The notes below the pieces were generated by a model that was given only the letters and a program-made list of their open reading frames with translations, ran no database searches and was not told where the DNA came from. Shown here one piece after another: positions 57,050 to 64,000 of a DNA stretch of 64,000 bases. Origin of the DNA: Letharia columbiana (lineage: Eukaryota; Ascomycota; Lecanoromycetes; Lecanorales; Parmeliaceae); NCBI RefSeq assembly GCF_014066305.1, contig NW_023501076.1, positions 62,001 to 126,000 on the forward strand, in the 5' to 3' direction. Positions within the stretch are counted from its first letter, which is position 1; every line of letters starts with the position of its first letter. Both the position numbers and the translations under genes were made by a program.

Positions 57050-60000
57050 TATTATTAATTACGTCGATACGTAAATTAATAATTTTATAATACTCTTTTT
57101 TAATAATAATAATAACTTTAATAGTAAGTATATAGTCGTCTTATAGGCGCGATTATTAACTCTTAACTATTTCTACTATTATCGCTTTATATACGTATTT
57201 ACTAATAAGTTCTAATATCTAATTTATTATATAGAACTTACTTTTATTAAGACGATAATTTATATATTTAAGATAAGTCTTCTCTCTATAATAATTATAA
57301 GATTGAAAAGCGTAATATTAATTACTATATTAAAATTCCTCTATATCTTTAAATATAGATAAGAAAATTAATATAGCGCTATCGCCGCGCTAAATAATTT
57401 TAAAAGTTATCTTATTAATAGGCTAAGCTCGATAAAAAGATTACTTAATAATATAAGTTATAGAGATATATAATAATAATAACTTCGATTATCTCTATTA
57501 TAATTATAAATTTTTAAGACTAGCTTATAGCGATATATAAGCGTATAGAGAAATTAAAGAAAATAAATAAGTTATTAAAGAAGAAGTTTAAGAGCCTTTA
57601 TCGATATATAACGAACGTCGATAGATATTAACTCGAAGATTATACTTTAATTATCTTCTCGTTAGAGAATTAAATCGATAAACTTAACTCGATATCTAAC
57701 GCTAAGATAGTAGAGAATATTTAAATAACGATCTTTTTTTAATAGTAGCGCTAACGTAGAGTTTTTAGATAATTCTTTAATAGCTATCTTAGATAAAAAT
57801 ATATCTATATTAATAGTATATACTCTAATATAATAAACTTTCTTTATAGTAGAGTTTAATAGATAATTAAATAATATAATTATTTTATTAATTTATATTT
57901 TAATAATAATAAGTATAGAGGAGTATACGCGTAGTATAAGTATTATCTAGAAATATATCTAATCTAATCGATAGTTATATCTTATTTTATCGCCTTCGCT
58001 TACTCGCTATTAATCTATATAATTAATTAAGCTCTTTAATAATAAGAGACTTATTATTTATTACTTAATACTTTCGCTTATTACTTATCTATTTATAGAC
58101 TTAAATTAGCTCGCTAGTATTAATAAATTTATTATCTAATAATTATTAATTATACTCTTCGCTCTAATTAGTTTATTTAACTTTATATTAGACGTCTTTC
58201 TTATACTTAATCTTATTAATAATTTCTTTAATCTTTTAAAGCTTATCGTTATTAATAAGATTAAAGGTCTATATAAAGGCTTTCGCTATATTATTATAAT
58301 CGCGAAGATAATAAAACTTAAATAACGATATATAAAAGATATTATAAATTTTATATATCGAGAATAGAAGTAGATAATACGCTTACGCCTCTATCTTATC
58401 TATAATTTAAAATAATTCTATAAATTTATAAGATAACTTCTTACTTAAGCGTTTTTACTTTAGATTCTTAATCGCTAATATTATTAAATTATCTATCTTA
58501 TAGCTTTAAGATTAATATATTTTATTATAATACTTAAATTAAATCGTAATAGCGCTATAAAGGCGCTCTACTATCTTATTCCTTAATACTTATAACTTCT
58601 TTACTTTATTATTTATAGCGAATATCTCCCCCTTAATAAAATCGTCTTCGATCTTTTAACGAATTTTAGAATAATATTCGTATATTAGAAAGAACGATAT
58701 CGTTTTAATAGAGGAATATCAACTATTTATATAAGCGAACTCTATTATTAATAGTTATTTCGTTTAAATATTTTACTTATCGTTAGCGAATACGCGTAAG
58801 AAGTATTTTAGTATCTAATTTTATCGCTTAGTTTACTCGTCGATTTACGAGTAAAAGGCGATATTTAAATATCGCTTAATTTTAAAATAAAAGTAAATAG
58901 CGAATTAGAAGCTACTAGTAAATATAGAGCCTCTATTATTAATAATATCATTTAATATATTATAGCGATATATTATTTCGAAATAAAATACTTTTATTAG
59001 CTAAGCGACATCGATTATAGTAGATATAGAAATATATCTTATTATTTTTATAAATCGATTTACTATAACTAGAATAGTATTATAAATAATATTCTTATAC
59101 TTACTCGCTAATAAGTCGATAATAAAGTTTATAGAAATTTTCTTTTATAACTTAATAACGATAGAAAGCGAGCTTAATTCGCTATATAGACGATATCGCG
59201 AAGCTTTAATTCGCTAGTAAACGTTATATATCTTAATATAGTCGATAATTTACTTTAGACTTTTATTTTAATAATATTTACGAATAAGTAGCTTATACGT
59301 CTTCGTAGCGCTAAAGTATTCTAATAACGAATTATTATAATATTTACTAATAAGCTCTTTTCTTAAAATCTTATCTTTAGAGATATAAAGGCGATTATTA
59401 TATCTTAATAGTTTCTTAAAATCTAAGATCTATATTTAACTATATACGCGACGCTTAATCGTTGACTTATTAATATTAATTTAAAAAGAGTTTACTTAAT
59501 TATTATAGGCTTATAAATCTTAAATTAATATTTTTATTAATCTTTAAAATACGTTATAAGTAATCTCTTATACGATCTTAGACTTTCTTTTAGAAATAAT
59601 TATTTAAATATTAATAATACGAAATATAAGCGCTATAGCCGCTATAAGCTTTTTATTTCTTTATAATTATTTATTACTAGTTTAAAGTATAAGCTTATTT
59701 TATAATATTAATAAAAGTTTAATATTTAACGACGAAATTCCTTTATAATTAAAGCGTCGCGATAGCGGGTTAATAGAGTTTAATTTATCTATTTAATAAA
59801 AAATCTTAAAGTTATAAATAGCTAACTTTAGCGCTTAACGAGTTTATCTAAAGTTTAATTTCTTCTACTTTATAAAGTCTTTAAGATTATTATAATTCGT
59901 TAGAATCTTAATATAAAACGTATTATCTTTTAGATAGTAACGCTATTACTTTATAGATACTATAATAACGAGTAGCTCTTAATTATAAGTCTTATAGTTT

Positions 60001-62817
60001 TACTTTATAGAAATTATTTTCTTAGACTAGAATATTACTAATTATTAGTAATTATTCTTATTTAATTATAAAAGTATAGTCTTTATATCGAAGTTAAAAG
60101 CGTCGATCTTAAGATATAGCTTTAAATTTAAATCGTAATAACGTAGAAACGGCGCGGTTATAAAAGTGTTTTGAAGCTATTAAAACGCTAGCTTAGCGCT
60201 ATCTATCCACTCTAGCGATCTAGATTTCTTATTATTTTTACTTTCTTTAAGTAAGTTAGTAAATAGCGTTATTATATTAAAATAGTTATAGATAAATTAT
60301 CGATAGAAATTAGTAAAGTTTAAAAAGACTTATATATTTTAATAACTTTTTAATTTTAGCTATTTTTTAATAATAGCGATATATTTTTAATTTATTATAA
60401 TATCTTCGATAAATATAATAAACTCTAGAAACTTAACTCGCTTAATATAGAATTAATATTTCTTTAGATTAGCGTATAGTTAAAACTAGTATAAACGCTT
60501 AAATACTTATTTAATATATCGCTAATACTTCGCTAAATTAATACTATAAATTAGAATATTATTTAAATATATTATATATATTATATTTATTAGACTTATA
60601 AAGACTTTATTAATATACGCTTAAAAAGTTATTAATATATTAGCGAGTTTAAAAGATATAATTAAATATTTAAAGTAGTCGTAGCGACTACGAAACGCTA
60701 TTTTTCACTTATCGCCTTTTTTAATCTAAATTTAATAATAGATATTCTTAAGATTTAGCTTTATAAAGACTTTAACGTTATATAAGCGATTTAGAGTCTC
60801 GATAATTAGAAGTAGCGAGTATCGATTTTTAATAGTTATCGCGTTTAGATTTCGATAATTAATGTAAAGATAAAACCCTCTATTCTTTTTAGAAATAAAA
60901 AGAATTAATACTTTAACTAAGAAAGTCGAATAATAAATCTAGTTTTTTTAAAGGAAATTCTTTAGATAGCGCTATAGCTTCGCTAACTTCGTTTAAGATA
61001 GATTATATAAGAAATTATATAGCGACTTTTTATCGCTCTTAATCTTAATAATATAATCTCTCTACTTAAGCGTAGATAAGATTTCTATTTTTTTATTAAA
61101 AAAAACGTTATTAAACTCTAATAACTTCTAAGAAAGCTTTAGACTACGCCTATTTTTCGATTCGCTATATATTACCACAGCGTATACGATTATAAATATA
61201 TTTAACTTCTATTCGATAATTTAAGTAAATTTAATTAATTCTTTAATCTATAATTTATTAGCGTTAACTTTAAATCGCTATTACTTCGTCGTTAAGTTTA
61301 ATAATACTTATAATTAACTTAGTTTAAGTATATTTAATATAATATTAAAGCCTTTTTAATTAATAATATAGAAGAGTATATTATACTTTCTATTTTAATT
61401 TTAGCTATTTACTAATTAGTAATTTAGCTAATACGCGCTATAGTAATATATACTTTAATCGCTTAGCGCTTTCGATTATAATAAGATAGCGTTATAAGAT
61501 TTTAAGTCTTATTAAACTACGAACTTTTATGAAATTAAATTAATATACGCTCTAGTATCGAGTAGAGTAACGAGTTACCTCTATTTACTCTAAAGCTTTA
61601 TCTACTTCTTCGTAAGAATAGAAGAAATTACCTCTATTAATTATTATTCTTATCTCGCTTCTAAGACGATTATAAGATTAAATCTTTTTTTATTAATACT
61701 ACGTCGATATAGATTATAGACGATTTATTAAGATCTAAATACTTAGATATCTAATAACTCTATTTTCTATAATAAAAATAACTATTCTTCTTATAATTAG
61801 AGTTAAAGAATTTAATTTTATACTTTATATTATCGTCTTAAGTACGTATTATATAAACGTCGCCGTTTAAAGCTAATTTAGACTTCGAAATTCGATTCTT
61901 TAAAGACTTATTCTTAGCGAATCCCCTTAAAAACTTCGAATAAAAACCGCCGTTGGAGCGTATATATTTTAAAATCTTTTTCTATATAATAATCTAGATA
62001 AGAATTTTTTTTTATTATTTCGATATACTATTAGTATTTAGAATCTTATTTTTAAGCTCTAATCTAAGCTTAGCTAAGAAGAAATTAGCTTAATACTTCT
62101 TAGAAAATAGAATTATATAAATCTCTAGCTTCTTTAGATAAATCTTAAAAATAAATATCTTCTAATTGAAGCGTTATTTAGTTTTCTTCTACTTTTTATA
62201 TATAAGAAGATAACGATTTATTAGATTCGCTATTAAATTAAATAAAAACTACTTAAAGAATTTAAAAGTTATATTTTTTAGATTATAGATTTAATAGTAT
62301 CTATATTATTAAGTATTAAGATTATCTTCTAAGAATTATATATAATAAATAATTTTTAATTAATTAATAGTAAAATATTTAGAACTTATAAGAAACTTAA
62401 TTTCGACTTTACGAAATTAGCGTAGATACTCTCTCTTACTAATACTCTTATAAGAATATATTCTTTTAGAGCGAAGTATTTTCGTCTTAATTAATATATT
62501 CGTTAGAGGCGCGATAGTAATTAATATAAATAAGTCTTCGCTAATTATAAACGATAAGCTAATATTATAAAGCTCGCGATTATAGATCTTTAATATAACT
62601 AATTTATATTCTTATTTTAAACGACGATTTTCGACCTTAATAACTATAAGACGTTATTTTATAATAAGATCTTTTATTAATAAGAAATTCTTAAACTTAT
62701 TATCGACGCTATAACGACTCTCGATATTATCTTTATTTTCTATTATATAGTCTAGAGATAAACCCGATATCGTAATAATAATAGGTTTTTTTCTTTAAAA
62801 GATAGAGAGATTAGAAT
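57050..62817 (-). pseudogene. Gag-pol-chromodomain remnant of copy B
   Basis: Translating the minus strand shows the same decayed order as copy A. The RT catalytic box is also YLNN, and the chromodomain reads KEIINKIKYKKDV, then SEEYN and INTSELI. Because both copies lost the same aspartates through G-to-A change, the family as seen here is dead. The region below about 58,080 is the long 3' segment without coding signal. Confidence 0.75.
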
Positions 62818-62849
62818 TATAAGGGCGTAGTCTATTAATAGTTAACTAG

Positions 62850-63830
62850 TAAACACGGCTAACGAGATTACAGTATCATAGCTCTCCTTTATCCGGTTAG
62901 TATTGGGCTGCTGAGTCTCCAAAGCATCTGACTTAGACAATGCACAGTATCGCAGATGACAACAATGAGCACACCTTTGACCCAGATTTGCACCTACAAG
63001 CGCTCTTTGACCGGTTACGCTCTACTTGATTTACCGAAACGTTGACTTTGCAGCTATACAGAGACACGAACAATAGCACGATTGCCTGTTATCCGAAAGC
63101 TCGAACACCAGTCCTCGATTCTCCTGACGCCTGTTCAGAACCCCAAACGCCTCCCCCAATCCCCCAGTCAAGCGTGCAATCATCCACAAGCCAAGCGGCA
63201 GCAACAAAGCCTCAATTCCCATACACGCCCATCAAAAAATCGACCGCGTGCCCCTCATTCTCACGACTCCATTATCCAAACGCCCAGCAGCAGACCCTGG
63301 ATCCTAGTCTCACCTTGTCCAAACGCCGACTGTCTGCCCCCCATTCCCACAGTCCGCTATTCAAAGCCAGAACCCCAAGTCCCGCCCACGGATCGGCGAT
63401 TAGTAAATGTCCAAGTGTACGATGGCCGACCCTCGCTTTTCTGATCTGGTTTGCCAAATACGTTACGAGTCTACTAGTCCTGCTGCGTTTAGTTCCCCCA
63501 GATGCGTGATGCCATCATTCATATTCCTTGCATACCTTACCAGCTCTCATAAGATTGATGGGCCCATTCACATGCCACCCCCTCTCTGCTTCATGCCTTT
63601 CCTTCTCAGCCCCTGAGAATCTCAACCTTCGCATCGCTTCCTAGCAAAGAACCAACAGGCTCAGACATCAAAAATCTGAGCGGAGTCGCAACGTTTCTCC
63701 CCTCACTCGATCGCTTGAAGACACTACAACTACCAGATCCACCATCCTACACTTATACACTTACGATCGAGTCTTCACACATACGAAAGTTGAAGCGCAG
63801 TTGGCACCATCCAATATCCACTGTTTAGCC
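62850..63830. other. Intergenic, no gene recognised
   Basis: GC-normal, Pro/Ser-rich overlapping frames (for example 63,042-63,509 plus) without recognisable domains. Probably 5' region of the gene beginning at 63,831. Confidence 0.4.
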
Positions 63831-64000
63831 ATGAACGCTGCAGATCTCCCTTCTCCCCACAAACACCAAACGCCCAACTTTCACCGCCTCGAGATCCCCG
63901 TCACGCAATCGCTTCCCGGCGTGGGAGGCCGTCATCGAGATCCTGAACCGGTCACGCCATCCATCATCGACGACGAACACACCATCCCTTATCCACCGCA
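63831..64000 (+). CDS. 5' end of an unidentified gene, cut by window edge
   Basis: ATG at 63,831 opens a frame that stays open for 56 codons to the end of the window (MNAADLPSPHKHQTPNFHRL, then VTQSLPGVGGRHRDPEPV). GC-rich third positions support coding. The visible part looks disordered and no family can be assigned. The 5' flank is pyrimidine-rich, common for fungal promoters. Confidence 0.5.
   Translation, partial: MNAADLPSPHKHQTPNFHRLEIPVTQSLPGVGGRHRDPEPVTPSIIDDEHTIPYPP

Larger units (their letters stand above)
55971..62850 (-). mobile_element. Ty3/gypsy chromovirus, RIP-inactivated (copy B), 5' LTR truncated
   Basis: Minus-strand relative of copy A with colinear landmarks: 3' LTR at 56,245-55,971, polypurine tract beside it, chromodomain at about 58,240-58,090, RT box YLNN at about 60,569-60,558, and the primer-binding region directly inside the 5' LTR edge at 62,818. 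Only about 30 bp of the 5' LTR aligns convincingly before the sequence becomes GC-normal (62,850-62,890), so the 5' end is truncated or rearranged. Internal length is 6,572 bp, one base different from copy A. Stops are everywhere. No target duplication could be established. Confidence 0.85.

Noticed and set aside
63042..63509. 155-codon plus-strand frame
   Set aside because: Overlapped by another open frame of similar Pro/Ser-rich quality; looks like a pyrimidine-rich upstream region.

Overview
The window is chromosomal DNA from a filamentous ascomycete (Pezizomycotina). Genes carry short introns of about 44-70 bp with GTAAGT-like donors, CTAAC/CTGAC-like branch sites and CAG/TAG acceptors. 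The gene set is typical of moulds (Trm44, Gna1, an RGS membrane protein, L24, Ubc13, a WDR59/Mtc5-type SEA-complex subunit, two MFS transporters). Three very AT-rich blocks consist of retroelements that look saturated with repeat-induced point mutation (RIP). No tRNA, rRNA or CRISPR array was recognised. The species cannot be named from sequence alone.

Layout. 1-18.6 kb is gene-poor unique DNA. It holds a decayed membrane-protein gene (1-2,235), a frameshifted unknown gene (4,727-5,848), intact TRM44 and GNA1 in divergent orientation (7,854-10,875), an RGS-domain membrane protein (11,568-13,230), a broken short-chain dehydrogenase, and an orphan 326-aa protein.

18.7-32.3 kb is a nested transposon block. 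A Tad1-like LINE on the minus strand is split by a 7.1-kb Ty3/gypsy chromovirus on the plus strand (20,744-27,866; two 275-bp LTRs; target duplication ATTAA). About 0.9 kb of homopolymer noise follows (32.34-33.29 kb).

33.3-50 kb is the best gene cluster: RPL24, a cysteine-rich protein, UBC13 (with a probable GC-AG intron), the 1,413-aa WD40-RWD-RING protein, a TRI12-type MFS pump with nine exons, and a monocarboxylate-type MFS transporter.

50.8-52.7 kb is a 5'-truncated copy of the same LINE with a 15-bp target duplication. It preserves the unoccupied version of the site into which the chromovirus inserted in the first LINE copy. 52.7-55.9 kb holds a GT34 glycosyltransferase remnant, more homopolymer noise and short tandem repeats. 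55,971 to about 62,850 is a second copy of the chromovirus, on the minus strand, with a truncated 5' LTR. A new gene starts at 63,831 and runs off the window.

The intact genes are housekeeping functions: tRNA 2'-O-methylation, UDP-GlcNAc supply for chitin, ribosome, K63-linked ubiquitin and TORC1 regulation. They do not form a pathway or a biosynthetic cluster. No clearly new system was found. The most informative signals are the nested chromovirus with a self-complementary primer-binding region, its long 3' tail, the retained empty site, and near length-preserving homopolymer replacements that look like assembly errors.
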